64,000 bases of DNA, taken from positions 496,001 through 560,000 of the forward strand of contig CALKGE010000001.1 of the NCBI GenBank assembly GCA_938084685.1, given 5' to 3'. Numbering within the stretch: position 1 is the first letter of the stretch; the number at the start of each line of letters is the position of its first letter. The notes beneath the pieces are model-generated. The model worked only from the letters and a program-made list of their open reading frames with translations, ran no database searches and had not been told where the DNA came from. The translations under genes were made by a program, and so were the position numbers. This document shows, piece by piece, positions 42,862-52,800 of the stretch. This DNA comes from an uncultured Pirellulaceae bacterium. GTDB lineage: Bacteria; Planctomycetota; Planctomycetia; Pirellulales; Pirellulaceae.

Positions 42862-43812
42862 TTAATCCGGGTAGTTATAGTCCGGATTGTCCGGATCGAA
42901 CTCGATATCTTTCAATCCTGTGTTGAGCTGGATGTTTTCGTAGGTGTATTGCTCGATCAGAGGAGGCTCAGACGTTCCTTCTTCGTCAGGCCATCCCCAG
43001 GTTGCCAGTCGGATTGGGATCATACGCTGCATATCCATATGGACTTCGGCGATATGAAAAGTAAAAGGTTCCTGTTTTTCAGGATGTACAATACGCAGCC
43101 GCGTGCAATTTACGCCGGCGAGTTCCACGTCGTAGGTGATTTCCACCTCGCAATCACCATGCTGTCGGTCTCGCAAACCATACTGAACCAGCTTTTCCAT
43201 GAGTCTCAGAATCCCCGATTCCGTGATGGGGTACCGACTGCCGATCATTGCCACGAAACTATCGGGTGGTTGGACAACTCGTAAAAAACCCAGGATTCCT
43301 GCTTCATGGGCGACGATGTTGTTTTCATTTTGGCCAGCGACCCAGATTACCTCCCGTCCTTTGGTAGATTCCGGTTCGAGGAAATTAACGTAAATGGAAA
43401 ATGCCTGGTCTTCACGGGGATTGCGAATCTTTACTTCCATTCGGCTGGGCGGCATCTCCTCATCGCCAATCCGTTCACGTCGCGAGAGGATGGCAGTGTA
43501 GTCCACGACCTCGTTTCTTATTTTCGAGATGGATTGATGAGCGATTTTGAGAACAGGATCCAGAGGATGGGTATTGTCCATCTGATTGATTTGCTCAATA
43601 TCTTCGTTGGGTTCCTCAAGAGCCTGACGTTCTTCGCGCAAGCGATCCTGCCTCGATTTTTCCTGAAGGGCAATCCAGAGCCCGGTCGCTAGCAGGAGTC
43701 CGGTCGCTAGCAGGAGTCCCAGGCCCAGCCACAGCAGGCGCTGCTTCAAGGAAAAACGCACAGTTCTCGCCTGGCCAGCGCGAGTATCGTCCGTATCGGG
43801 TGAAGCGTTCAT
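42862..43812 (-). CDS. DUF1571 protein, membrane anchored
   Basis: A 316-residue protein with a single membrane helix at about 25-50, then a DUF1571 domain (about 90-310), recognised from the order TAILSRRERIGDEEM, KIRNPREDQAFSIYVNF, GREVIWVAGQNENNIVAHE and WGWPDEEG. The family occurs in planctomycetes and has no defined activity. The membrane helix contains a duplicated LLLATG caused by an 18-base tandem repeat. Its ATG shares one base with the sulfatase stop (TAATG), so it ends the coupled ASPIC-TPR-sulfatase run. Confidence 0.88.
   Translation of the reverse strand: MNASPDTDDTRAGQARTVRFSLKQRLLWLGLGLLLATGLLLATGLWIALQEKSRQDRLREERQALEEPNEDIEQINQMDNTHPLDPVLKIAHQSISKIRNEVVDYTAILSRRERIGDEEMPPSRMEVKIRNPREDQAFSIYVNFLEPESTKGREVIWVAGQNENNIVAHEAGILGFLRVVQPPDSFVAMIGSRYPITESGILRLMEKLVQYGLRDRQHGDCEVEITYDVELAGVNCTRLRIVHPEKQEPFTFHIAEVHMDMQRMIPIRLATWGWPDEEGTSEPPLIEQYTYENIQLNTGLKDIEFDPDNPDYNYPD
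43682..43719. repeat. 18-base tandem repeat, about two copies, inside the DUF1571 gene
   Basis: The unit CGGTCGCTAGCAGGAGTC is perfectly duplicated (43683-43700 and 43701-43718), with one matching base on each side. In the protein it repeats six residues of the transmembrane helix. The perfect match suggests a recent slippage event. Confidence 0.9.
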
Positions 43813-45350
43813 TATTCTACTGTTCTACCCGTCTGTTGGCTGACACGCAGGATTTGTTGAAGTTGATGAATAATCTCCGGGTGCTGGTTCCACAGGTTGG
43901 AGGTTTCAGAGAGATCAACTCGGAGATTATAGAGTTGACCGAGTGGCTCCCCGGCTTTGGGTTTTACATCACGAGGTGGAGAAAAGCCACCGCTTCCCAA
44001 ACCAGTGATCATCTTCCACTCGCCCATTCGTACACCATAGTATTTGGCGTTGTTACTTGTGATAAGTGTTTTGCGGATCGGTTGATCCAGATTGGGGTTG
44101 AGTAGCAGAGGGGATTGATTCAGGCTGTCTCCGGCCTGACCTGCAGGGATTTGCTGACGAGTGATACTAGCCAGAGTGGCCAGCATATCGGTGTGGCAGA
44201 TTAAATGTTCATTGATGGTATTGGCGGGCGTTTGATGAGGCCAGCGGACAATAAAGGGGACACGGTGTCCACCTTCATAAGCATCCGCTTTCATACCTCG
44301 TAACGAACCCGTACTGCTGTGCCTCAGCCGCTCGGTGTCGGATGGATACCAGACAGGACCGTTATCGCTGGTGAATACGACCAGCGTATTATCGGTCAGA
44401 CCATGCTGATCCAGTCGTTTCATGAGTTGCCCCACCATGTCATCGACCATCATGACAAAGTCACCGTACATCCCGGCCTGGCTCTTTTCCTGAAAGCGTT
44501 TGCCTGGCAGCCAGGGTGTATGCGGAGCGGGCAGCGGCAGGTAGAGGAAGAAAGGTTTACGTGATTCCTGCGGGAGCTGAGCCTGGGTGTCGAGAAAGAA
44601 ATTTGCTCTGCGAGTCAGTGTCGGTAATACATCAGCATGAACAAAACCAGGAGCGATTCTCCCTTTCCGCCAGAAGGCCCCCTGGATTTTTGTCCAGCCT
44701 TCACTGAAGTTATCGCCAATGGTTTGCGTGGGAGGGAGCAGCGGTTTCCGATTCTGGATCCAGTAGTAAGGAGGGATGTCGAGTGAGGCCGGGATTCCAA
44801 AAAAGTAATCAAAGCCACGGTCCTTGGGTCCCCCATGCAGTCCCTCGGAATAGTCCTCTTTATCTTTTCCGCCGACAAATCCAAGATGCCATTTACCCAG
44901 CATCGCTGTGTAGTACCCGGCATTTTTCAACATGCCAGGAAGCGTGAGCTGGTTTTCTTTAATGCATGGCTCGGTTCGTTCTTTTAATGTGGTGCGGAAT
45001 GGGTATTGACCTGTCAGCAGACCATAGCGTGTTTGCACACAAAGTCCTGCTGGAGCATGAGCATCGGTAAAACGCATTCCCTGTCTGGCCAGCTGATTCA
45101 GATATGGAGTGTCAATTTTTGAATCCGCGTTGTACGCCTGAATGTCTCCATAGCCCATATCATCGGCCATGATGAAAATGATATTAGGTAGCCCCGTGAC
45201 GTCTTTGCCGAGAACACTGTCGCAGGTGCTGGCAAGCAGCAGGAGGCTGATAGCTAGCGAGTACAGGCTGGTGACTGTTCGGCTTACCATGCAGTGTGTC
45301 ATGGATCGTTTTTCTGTTTGCATGGTATCGCGTTGTCTAAAGTGCGTCAT
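43812..45350 (-). CDS. Secreted sulfatase with a CVQTR active-site motif
   Basis: A member of the formylglycine sulfatase family, up to 512 residues; starts at 45350, 45323 or 45302 are possible, and a signal peptide (SLAISLLLLASTCDSVLG) fits any of them. Sulfatase landmarks are IIFIMADDMGYGDIQ, LGKWHLGF and TSDNGPVWYP. The activation motif reads C-V-Q-T-R, whereas formylglycine-generating enzyme normally needs C-x-(P/S/A)-x-R. Cys and Arg are intact, so it may still be modified. It overlaps the TPR lipoprotein gene by 14 bases at its longest start and touches the DUF1571 gene at its stop. Confidence 0.9.
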   Translation of the reverse strand: MTHFRQRDTMQTEKRSMTHCMVSRTVTSLYSLAISLLLLASTCDSVLGKDVTGLPNIIFIMADDMGYGDIQAYNADSKIDTPYLNQLARQGMRFTDAHAPAGLCVQTRYGLLTGQYPFRTTLKERTEPCIKENQLTLPGMLKNAGYYTAMLGKWHLGFVGGKDKEDYSEGLHGGPKDRGFDYFFGIPASLDIPPYYWIQNRKPLLPPTQTIGDNFSEGWTKIQGAFWRKGRIAPGFVHADVLPTLTRRANFFLDTQAQLPQESRKPFFLYLPLPAPHTPWLPGKRFQEKSQAGMYGDFVMMVDDMVGQLMKRLDQHGLTDNTLVVFTSDNGPVWYPSDTERLRHSSTGSLRGMKADAYEGGHRVPFIVRWPHQTPANTINEHLICHTDMLATLASITRQQIPAGQAGDSLNQSPLLLNPNLDQPIRKTLITSNNAKYYGVRMGEWKMITGLGSGGFSPPRDVKPKAGEPLGQLYNLRVDLSETSNLWNQHPEIIHQLQQILRVSQQTGRTVE

Positions 45351-46893
45351 AGTGGATCAATTGCGGGGGCATGGATTTTTCATATTGAGCAAGGTTGTGT
45401 CTGGTTTCCAAACGTTGCTCTGATGCGACCGCTTCCTCAAATTTCCCCTGACCAGCCAGGAGGAATCCCTCAGCAACTATTTTAATCGAGGCGTCTGTCT
45501 TTTCGAGCAGTTCCTCCGCTCGTGTGAGGTCCTGAGTTTGTGGATCTGCCCACGAACAGGCATAGACTCCATAGTAAGCAAGTGCCCGATTTTCCGGGAA
45601 GAGTGTCAAGGCGGTGTTCAAATATTGCAGAGCCTTCCCGATTTCACCCGTAGCCAGTAAGCAATAGGTCATACCCGTGAGCGCCTGCTGATTTGCAGGA
45701 GAGCGTTCAAGGATATGATGCAAATGCGGTAGCGCCTCGGCTGGCTTTTCACTTTGGATAAGCAGGGTTACGAAAGTCTGACGAATTTCATGATTGTTGG
45801 GTTCGACCTCGACAGCGCGTTTTAAAAGCGAGGAGGCGGTTGTCCGATCTTCCTGGGCCAATGCGATTAACGCCAGATTGGTCAGCGCACGCGAGTTGTT
45901 CGGATTGATCGCCAGCGTGTCATTAAAGTGCGCTTTGGCTGCCGGTACTTGCCCCATTCGCAATCGAGCCAATCCCAGGTTGAGATGCAGTGATGGATCT
46001 TCAGGAGCTCTTTTGATGGCGGCAGTATAGAGTTGTATGGCAGTCGGGTAATCTCCACGGGTGAACAAAGCGGTATCTCCGCGCGCTCGTAATGCCGCCA
46101 CAGTCTCTTTCAGGGCTTCGACTGACTCCATCAATGAATCGGGGAGGTACAGGTCAAGACTCCCCCGATGAAAGGCATCTTCGTGGATCTTTGCCTGCCG
46201 ACGGTTCCCCACCTTGTTGTAGGCCATCATCAGACTGTAATGAACACTGCTGGCGTTGGGACTCATTTGCAGTGCGGAATGGAAGTGTTCGATGGCGGAT
46301 GAGGGATCGGTTACCATTGCCGTTTTTCCCAGTCCCCAATGAATGATGGGATTGTCCTTTAGCTCTAGAGCCTTTTCAAAAGCGCGTTGACTTTCCTCCA
46401 GCTGATTTAATGACAGATAGGTATCTCCCAGGTAGTAGTGGATGGCCTGTAGCAGTTCGAGTGATGGCTTGTCCCGCAGCGAGGCAATACGGAGTGCTTT
46501 CTGCAGATGTTCGACGGCAGCCGTTTTGTTGTTCGTACTGCGATGGAGCTGGGCCAGCAGGTAGTGCCACTGGAGGGTGTTTTGAGGATCGAGCAGAATC
46601 GCGTTGTTGTAACAGATCGCGGCTTCGTCCAGGATTTCGTAGGCATGAAGCAGTTGGCCAGCCTGGGCATACTGTGTTGCCAGTTGCTCGCGGGCAGGGA
46701 GATCCTGCTGACCATCCTGGATACGGATTAGTGCTGCACAGGCGGCGTTGATTTTTTCCCGGGCCTCAGAATCCAGATTATTCAGAGCGGGCTGCGATAC
46801 GGGACGGACTCCGTCCGGGATTTCATAAGACGAACTGCTGCAACCAGCAAGTACGCCTGACAGGAGCAGGATAAGTCTGGATGCTGATCTCAT
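45337..46893 (-). CDS. TPR lipoprotein paired with ASPIC/UnbV protein
   Basis: A 518-residue lipoprotein with lipobox LAGC (Cys18) and then a long array of tetratricopeptide repeats, for example HYYLGDTYLSLNQLEESQRA, LHLNLGLARLRMGQVPAAKA and ALTNLALIALAQEDRTTASS. It has no enzymatic motif. Its start overlaps the stop of the ASPIC/UnbV gene by four bases, the common TPR/CRTAC1-type pair of planctomycetes. It probably lies on the periplasmic side as a scaffold. Confidence 0.9.
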   Translation of the reverse strand: MRSASRLILLLSGVLAGCSSSSYEIPDGVRPVSQPALNNLDSEAREKINAACAALIRIQDGQQDLPAREQLATQYAQAGQLLHAYEILDEAAICYNNAILLDPQNTLQWHYLLAQLHRSTNNKTAAVEHLQKALRIASLRDKPSLELLQAIHYYLGDTYLSLNQLEESQRAFEKALELKDNPIIHWGLGKTAMVTDPSSAIEHFHSALQMSPNASSVHYSLMMAYNKVGNRRQAKIHEDAFHRGSLDLYLPDSLMESVEALKETVAALRARGDTALFTRGDYPTAIQLYTAAIKRAPEDPSLHLNLGLARLRMGQVPAAKAHFNDTLAINPNNSRALTNLALIALAQEDRTTASSLLKRAVEVEPNNHEIRQTFVTLLIQSEKPAEALPHLHHILERSPANQQALTGMTYCLLATGEIGKALQYLNTALTLFPENRALAYYGVYACSWADPQTQDLTRAEELLEKTDASIKIVAEGFLLAGQGKFEEAVASEQRLETRHNLAQYEKSMPPQLIHYDAL

Positions 46894-48653
46894 TCTGCTT
46901 GCTCCCCTTCGCCCTGCACCAGGGTGATGTACTGATCGATGGCCGACCGGTAGGACTCGATCGTTCCATCGCTCCAGCGGACAGTCAGGGTGACCTGGCT
47001 GGAGTCTTCGCCCAGCCCAAAGATAACGCGGGGATCATTAACTGACAGGTAACTGCCATCGGTGCGAGGGGTACGCACGATGTTCTGCCCATCGTGAATT
47101 TGTAATTCGACACGACATTGTACGACGGGGGATTTCAGGGAGGCTGACTTCAGTGTTACTCCGACCCAATGCTGATTCTGTCCAACGTTATTGAGGTAGA
47201 GTCGTGCTGGCCCGCTATTGTTACTGATGAGGATATCGGTATCTCCGTCGTTATCAATATCGCCAAAGGAAGCTCCACGAGTTACTTCGACCGGTTCGGT
47301 CAGTACACCGGCGACTTCGGTCAGATCTTCGAATGAGCGGCCACTCAAATTGCGGAATAACTGATTGCGTTCCTGCAGCGGATACTTGTCTCCCAGTCGC
47401 TGTCGGGCTTCTACAAAGTTGGTGGCACCATTGGCCATGAACAGGTCGAGCCAACCATCATTGTCATAATCGAACCAGGCTGTTCCAAAAGCGGTGAATC
47501 CAACGCTCGGGTCGCCCAGCCGGAATTGGTCGGTGGCGTCTTCAAAGTATCCATCCCCCAGATTGCGATAGACGGTATTTGTTTCTTCAGCCCAATGTCC
47601 CATCACTAAATCTTCGTCACCATCGCCATCGATATCGGCGGCGTCAACGCCCATGCTTCCTTCGGCAAGTCCATCCCTGTTGCAGGCACAGCCCCGGATG
47701 AGTGCTTCATCGATGAAGGTGTGGTCCTGTTGATTGATCCAGAGCTGATTGTGCCCCGCATCGTTGGCGACGTAGATATCTGGCCACGAGTCGTTGTTGA
47801 AGTCGCGAACTAATACTCCCAGCCCTGCTTCTGGTTTACTAGCGATTCCTGAGACCGCTGAGATATCTTCAAACGTACCATCCTGCTTGTTGAGTAGTAG
47901 TCGATCGGGCTCGGGGACGCCACTTTTGGGACCGCAGTAACCCAAGGCGCCGTTGGGCAGATAACAGGGTCGGTGGGTATCATAGCCAAACGTAATGTAG
48001 TTGGTAATAAACAGGTCATCCCAGCCGTCACGATTGATGTCCACAAAGGCAGCGCTGGTCCCCCATTGTGGTGACTCGACACCCGCTACGGTCGTAACAT
48101 CTGAAAATGTGCCGTCCCCATTGTTTTTCCAGAGCTGGTTTTTTCCCCAATTGGTAACATACAAATCGAGCCAGCCATCATGATTAAAGTCGGTGACGGC
48201 GGCACCCATTCCATAACCAGTTGCCTCGATACCGCAAGCATCAGTGACATCCACGAAGGTCACCTTCGATTGACCGTTACTGTCGATCTCAAGGTCATTG
48301 CGAAATAATTGGTCGCGTGGAGTCGCTTTGGGCGGATAGATGGAATCTTCCAGTGTGGTCGACTCGCCCATCAGTCTCCCCTGGATGAGATAGACATCCA
48401 GATCACCATCGTTGTCGTAGTCGAACAGGACGGTACCACTTCCCATCAATTCAGGCAGGTAGAGTTCGCCAGTCATCCCGTTGTAATGAGTGAAATCGAG
48501 TCCTGACTCCTGCGTCACGTCCCGAAAGAGGTCCTGGGACTGCAGCGAGTTCCCGGTTGATTCAGACCGATCCGTAATGGGAGCCTGTTTTTCCCGGCAT
48601 CCGGGACATACCAGAAAGGTTAACAACGGTAGTAAGTAAAAGAAAAGCCTCAT
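46890..48653 (-). CDS. FG-GAP/VCBS repeat protein with ASPIC/UnbV domain (CRTAC1 family)
   Basis: A 587-residue exported protein, probably a lipoprotein (CPGC with Cys19). It is a beta-propeller of FG-GAP/VCBS repeats with the calcium-loop pattern DxDxDG/N (DYDNDGDLDVYLI, DFNHDGWLDLYVTN, DIDGDGDEDLVMG, DIDNDGDTDILIS). It ends with an ASPIC/UnbV domain (VTLTVRWSDGTIESY), as in vertebrate CRTAC1-like proteins and bacterial relatives. It is the first gene of a coupled run with the TPR lipoprotein, a sulfatase and DUF1571. Calcium-dependent surface binding is likely; catalysis is not shown. Confidence 0.92.
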   Translation of the reverse strand: MRLFFYLLPLLTFLVCPGCREKQAPITDRSESTGNSLQSQDLFRDVTQESGLDFTHYNGMTGELYLPELMGSGTVLFDYDNDGDLDVYLIQGRLMGESTTLEDSIYPPKATPRDQLFRNDLEIDSNGQSKVTFVDVTDACGIEATGYGMGAAVTDFNHDGWLDLYVTNWGKNQLWKNNGDGTFSDVTTVAGVESPQWGTSAAFVDINRDGWDDLFITNYITFGYDTHRPCYLPNGALGYCGPKSGVPEPDRLLLNKQDGTFEDISAVSGIASKPEAGLGVLVRDFNNDSWPDIYVANDAGHNQLWINQQDHTFIDEALIRGCACNRDGLAEGSMGVDAADIDGDGDEDLVMGHWAEETNTVYRNLGDGYFEDATDQFRLGDPSVGFTAFGTAWFDYDNDGWLDLFMANGATNFVEARQRLGDKYPLQERNQLFRNLSGRSFEDLTEVAGVLTEPVEVTRGASFGDIDNDGDTDILISNNSGPARLYLNNVGQNQHWVGVTLKSASLKSPVVQCRVELQIHDGQNIVRTPRTDGSYLSVNDPRVIFGLGEDSSQVTLTVRWSDGTIESYRSAIDQYITLVQGEGEQAE

Positions 48654-48725
48654 GCTGTTCTTATACTCACCACTACAGCGTCCTGTAAAGGTACAGAGGT
48701 TGTCGTCGCGAAATGGATCGGAAAG

Positions 48726-49652
48726 TTACCTGGTTTTGCTGACTGTGGAAATGGAAATATCCAGTTCGGCAGAGATTTCCATGTCCTGCACCGAGAGGGT
48801 GATTTCTCCCTTGACGTGCAGCTTGAATTGAGAGCTGACAACCTGATTGGTGGAAGCATCGTAGTAGTAAGTGCTGCCGCCGTCGACCAGCTCAAGATCG
48901 GATTTGGTAACGGAGGGAGCTCCTGGAGCAGGTGCGGCCTGACTGAATTCTACGTCGGAATAAGCGATTGTTACCTTGTGAAGCTTCTTTCCATTGACGT
49001 CTTCTACGCCCACGTAAGTCGACTCGGTCGCATGAGTAAATTTTGCACCCTGCCCAAGTTCAGTGGTGGTGTTCTTTTTCCAGGTGTCTCCAGGTTTCGC
49101 CGGTTCGGAATGAAACTTGGCGAACTCGGAATTTACCCTGTCTTTGATAGCTTGCGGGTCTAAATCTGCCTGCAGCAAGGACTTGCCTGGTTCTGCCAGA
49201 TCATCAAGTCCGTCGGCGGTAATGTCGACGGAGATCACTTTGTGATTTTTATCATAGACTAACGTTGTTTTGCTTTTTGCCATGACATCCAGGACATCGG
49301 TGAGGAAATCAGCGACTGTTCCTTGAGGCTCGGGGCCATCCTTGGAATCGTATTTCAGAGTGACACCTCCAGGCAAAGTGGTCTCATCTTTGAAGGAATC
49401 AAATGTTTGGTTGACAGTGACATTGCCATTGGTATCAGGCTTGGAAGCCAGACTGTTGATGACCATCGAGCGTTTCTGTCCAGTGATCAGCTCCATCTCA
49501 GCCAGTTTCAACGTTTGTGCAACATCCAGAGTTAATTCTGTTTTCGAGGCTCCGGGTGCAGGGACTCCGGGTTTGATGACGATTTGGGCATGGGCCGAAG
49601 AGGCGAAAAACATCGTCGCTATTAGCATGGTGAGTCGATAAGCAGTTTTCAT
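48726..49652 (-). CDS. Secreted beta-rich protein of unknown function
   Basis: A 308-residue protein with a signal peptide ending ASSAHA, then a mainly beta-strand sequence (DVAQTLKLAEMELITGQKRS onward) with alternating hydrophobic residues to the end. Pro/Gly-rich segments (KPGVPAPGASK; AAPAPGAPSVTK) are near the start and late in the protein. It resembles DUF6263-like secreted proteins only in outline, so I leave it unnamed. It is upstream of the ASPIC/UnbV gene by 72 bases on the same strand and divergent from PSCyt1 module 2. Confidence 0.75.
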   Translation of the reverse strand: MKTAYRLTMLIATMFFASSAHAQIVIKPGVPAPGASKTELTLDVAQTLKLAEMELITGQKRSMVINSLASKPDTNGNVTVNQTFDSFKDETTLPGGVTLKYDSKDGPEPQGTVADFLTDVLDVMAKSKTTLVYDKNHKVISVDITADGLDDLAEPGKSLLQADLDPQAIKDRVNSEFAKFHSEPAKPGDTWKKNTTTELGQGAKFTHATESTYVGVEDVNGKKLHKVTIAYSDVEFSQAAPAPGAPSVTKSDLELVDGGSTYYYDASTNQVVSSQFKLHVKGEITLSVQDMEISAELDISISTVSKTR

Positions 49653-49839
49653 GACAGATTCCTCAGATGTGAAAAGACGTTGGGATTATACGTCATTCGC
49701 GTTGGCTCACCTAATATTGGGAAAGATTTTCCGGCAGATGGAAAATAGCATTCGTCTTCTTTTCATCTGCTCTGTGTGGGATAATAAAATGACCCGCCCC
49801 AATGACATTCCCACCTTTTAATGGAAACCGAATAAGACG

Positions 49840-52800
49840 ATGAAACGAGTGTTCCATGTTTTCGCAGTAGTTGCCGTTTCTTTTCTCGGCCCGACCACGC
49901 TGATCAGTACTCTGCCGGCCGACGAGAAAATGGATGCCGCTCAGGCTGAGTTTTTTGAAACCAGAATCCGTCCGGTGCTGGTGCAGCATTGCTATTCCTG
50001 CCACAGTCTGGATAGTGACTCGGTGAAAGGGGGCTATCTGCTGGATAGTCGCATGGCAATTCGAAAGGGTGGCGAGTCAGGGGCTGGTGTGGTGCCTGGC
50101 GAGCCAGAAGAAAGTTTGCTGCTGAGTGCCATGAAATACGAGTCCTTTGAAATGCCGCCCAAGGGGAAGTTACCCGAGTCCGTGCTGAAAGACTTTGAAA
50201 CCTGGATCAAGAATGGGGCGTTCGATCCGCGTGATGGCGGAAAGATTGCTACCGACAATTCGATCGACTACCAGAAGGCCGCTGAGTTCTGGGCCTTTAG
50301 AAAACCGGTTGTTCAGGAAGCACCTCAAGTGAGTCAAACTAAATGGGGGAACAATGATATTGATCGGTTTATTTTGTCGCAGCTGGAAGCTAATTTGATG
50401 CAGCCCAGTCCGCGAGCAGATAAACGAACTCTGATTCGCCGCGCGTACTATGATCTGATCGGCCTGCCTCCGACGCCAGCGCAGATTCAGGCGTTTCTGG
50501 ACAATGACAGCTCGCAGGCATATTCAGAATTGATAGACGAGCTTCTGGCTTCGAAACATTACGGGGAACGATGGGGGAGATACTGGCTCGATGTGGCGCG
50601 GTATGGCGAAGATCAGGCTCATACGTTCAAGGCTCGCAATTACCCCCGCGGTTATCTTTACCGGGATTGGGTTGTGGATTCCCTGAATAACGACATGCCA
50701 TATGACACGTTTGTAAAGTACCAGGTTGCGGGCGATTTAATTGAAGGGGCTGATCAGCATGAGCGGTTAGCGGCATTAGGCCTGTTTGCTCTGGGGCCAG
50801 TCTATTATGCGGAAAATGTTGAAAAAGCGAAGGCCGCAGCAGATGAATGGGATGACCGAATTGATACGGTGAGTCGGGGAGTGTTGGGACTGACTGTTTC
50901 CTGTGCTCGTTGCCATGACCATAAATACGATCCCATTTCGACAAGTGACTATTATGGGCTAGCCGGTCTGTTTGCCAGCACGAAATATCAGGAGCGCCCC
51001 GTGGTCTCGGCGGAAGTGGTGCAGCAGCGAGCGGTTGCAGACCAGGCGGTGAAAGATAAGCAACTGGAGATAGATCGAACGTTAGTAGAAGTTGGACGAG
51101 AGTTGCGTCCTTCGTTGACGGGCAAAATTCCGAAATACATGGTTGCCAGTTTTCGATTCCTTGAACGAAAGAAAGTCGAGGGGGATGCCAAGAAGGTATA
51201 CGCCGAGGTATTAAAGGATTCGGGGCTCAGTGAAACTTTGCTGAAGCGATGGGTCGCGATGCTGCAGATGCAAAATGCAGCTGATCGCGAAACCCGGCTG
51301 CAGCTGGCAGACTGGTATGTCTGGATGGACAGTTTGCCGAAGGACAAGGATCAGTCGAGCGACGAGTCGTTGCTGATGAAAGCCAGGGAGTTTGGGCTCA
51401 GATTACAGCAACAGGTGGAAGCGAAGTTGCCTCATCAGGAGAAGCTGTTCAAGTTGTTCGGAGCGAATGTGGCATTCGTCAAAGCTCAGGATCTTGCAAA
51501 AGTGAAACCAGGTGTCATTCCTCTGGGTAATCTGTTTGACGATGGGAAGACCGTGTCATTGGATGCGGCGCTGGCTTCGGATGCTCTGGGAGCCAGAGCA
51601 GAGCCGACTGACCTGGGCGTTTTGAAAACAGCCTTTGGTTGGGGTAAGCGAATACATATTGGCCCAGAAGTAGATTTCGATTTTGTGCATTTAGGGGCTG
51701 ATAACAATGCATATGGAACAATTTCAAATGATGCCTGGTTAGACAGAAATGGGATTTCTACGACAGGCCAGCAATACAGGGCCAACGGTAAACGGGACGA
51801 GCAGGGCATAGGGATGCACGCGAATGCACTTGTCACGTTTGATCTGGATGAAATTCGCAAAGCGGGACTCCTGCCTCAGGATCAGGCATTTCGTTTCAAA
51901 GTAGACCGAGCGGGAATCAATGATGACACGTTGAATTCCAATGCCAGTGCTCATTTTGCTGTAGTTGTTTCCAAACCACACAAGGACAAAAAAGTGATGG
52001 ACGCCATCCTTGGCGGCTACGTGAACGGGCAGAAGATGCAGATCACCTTCAGTGATTTCACGTATTACTTTACCGGAGTTATCCCGCCTGAAATGAAAGC
52101 GGACGGTAAGTTTTTCGCCATGGACATTGAGATTCCTGCCGAGGCGAAATTCTTGACGTTGGTGACAGCCTCAGCAGGCGGGCCTGCTGAGAATACGATT
52201 AGCTCAGATCATGCAGTCTGGTCGGGGGTCCGACTGGAGCTGAATCCATTGCCTCAGGAAGCAGTGGCTGAAGTGGAACTCAGTGAAGAAGAGTTGATGA
52301 ACGAAACCTTGCAGCGCGATGCGACTCTGTTGTCACTTATGCTTTACGAAGAGGGTCTGCTGGCACTGCCTGCCAATGAAGTGGAATCGCGACTTGAAGG
52401 TGAAGCGAAAGAGCAGGTTAGTAGACTGCGAAGTACTCAAAAGCAACTGAAACAGGACGCCGAGTCGATTCAGATTTTACGAGCACATTCGCTTGCCGAA
52501 GGTAATGCTCAGGACTTACCCATCTACCTGACTGGCGACCCGGGAAAGAAGGGAGATATTGCCAAGCGAGCAAATCTGGCCATCTTTACCAATGGCGAGA
52601 AAGTACCATATGAACCGTCCGGAAGTGGCCGATTGGAATTTGCGAATTCGATTACTTCCAAGGACAACCCATTAACTGCGCGGGTGATGGTCAACCGCAT
52701 CTGGGCAGGGCACTTCGGCAAGGGGTTGGTGGGCACACTCAGTAATTTTGGAATATTGGGTGACCGACCAACTCACCCTCAACTGCTCGATTATCTGGCT

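Noticed and set aside
49775-49790. Shared TGTGGGATA motif ahead of 49840 and 56381 as a promoter class
   Set aside because: Two instances only, at different distances from the start codons, with no matching -35.
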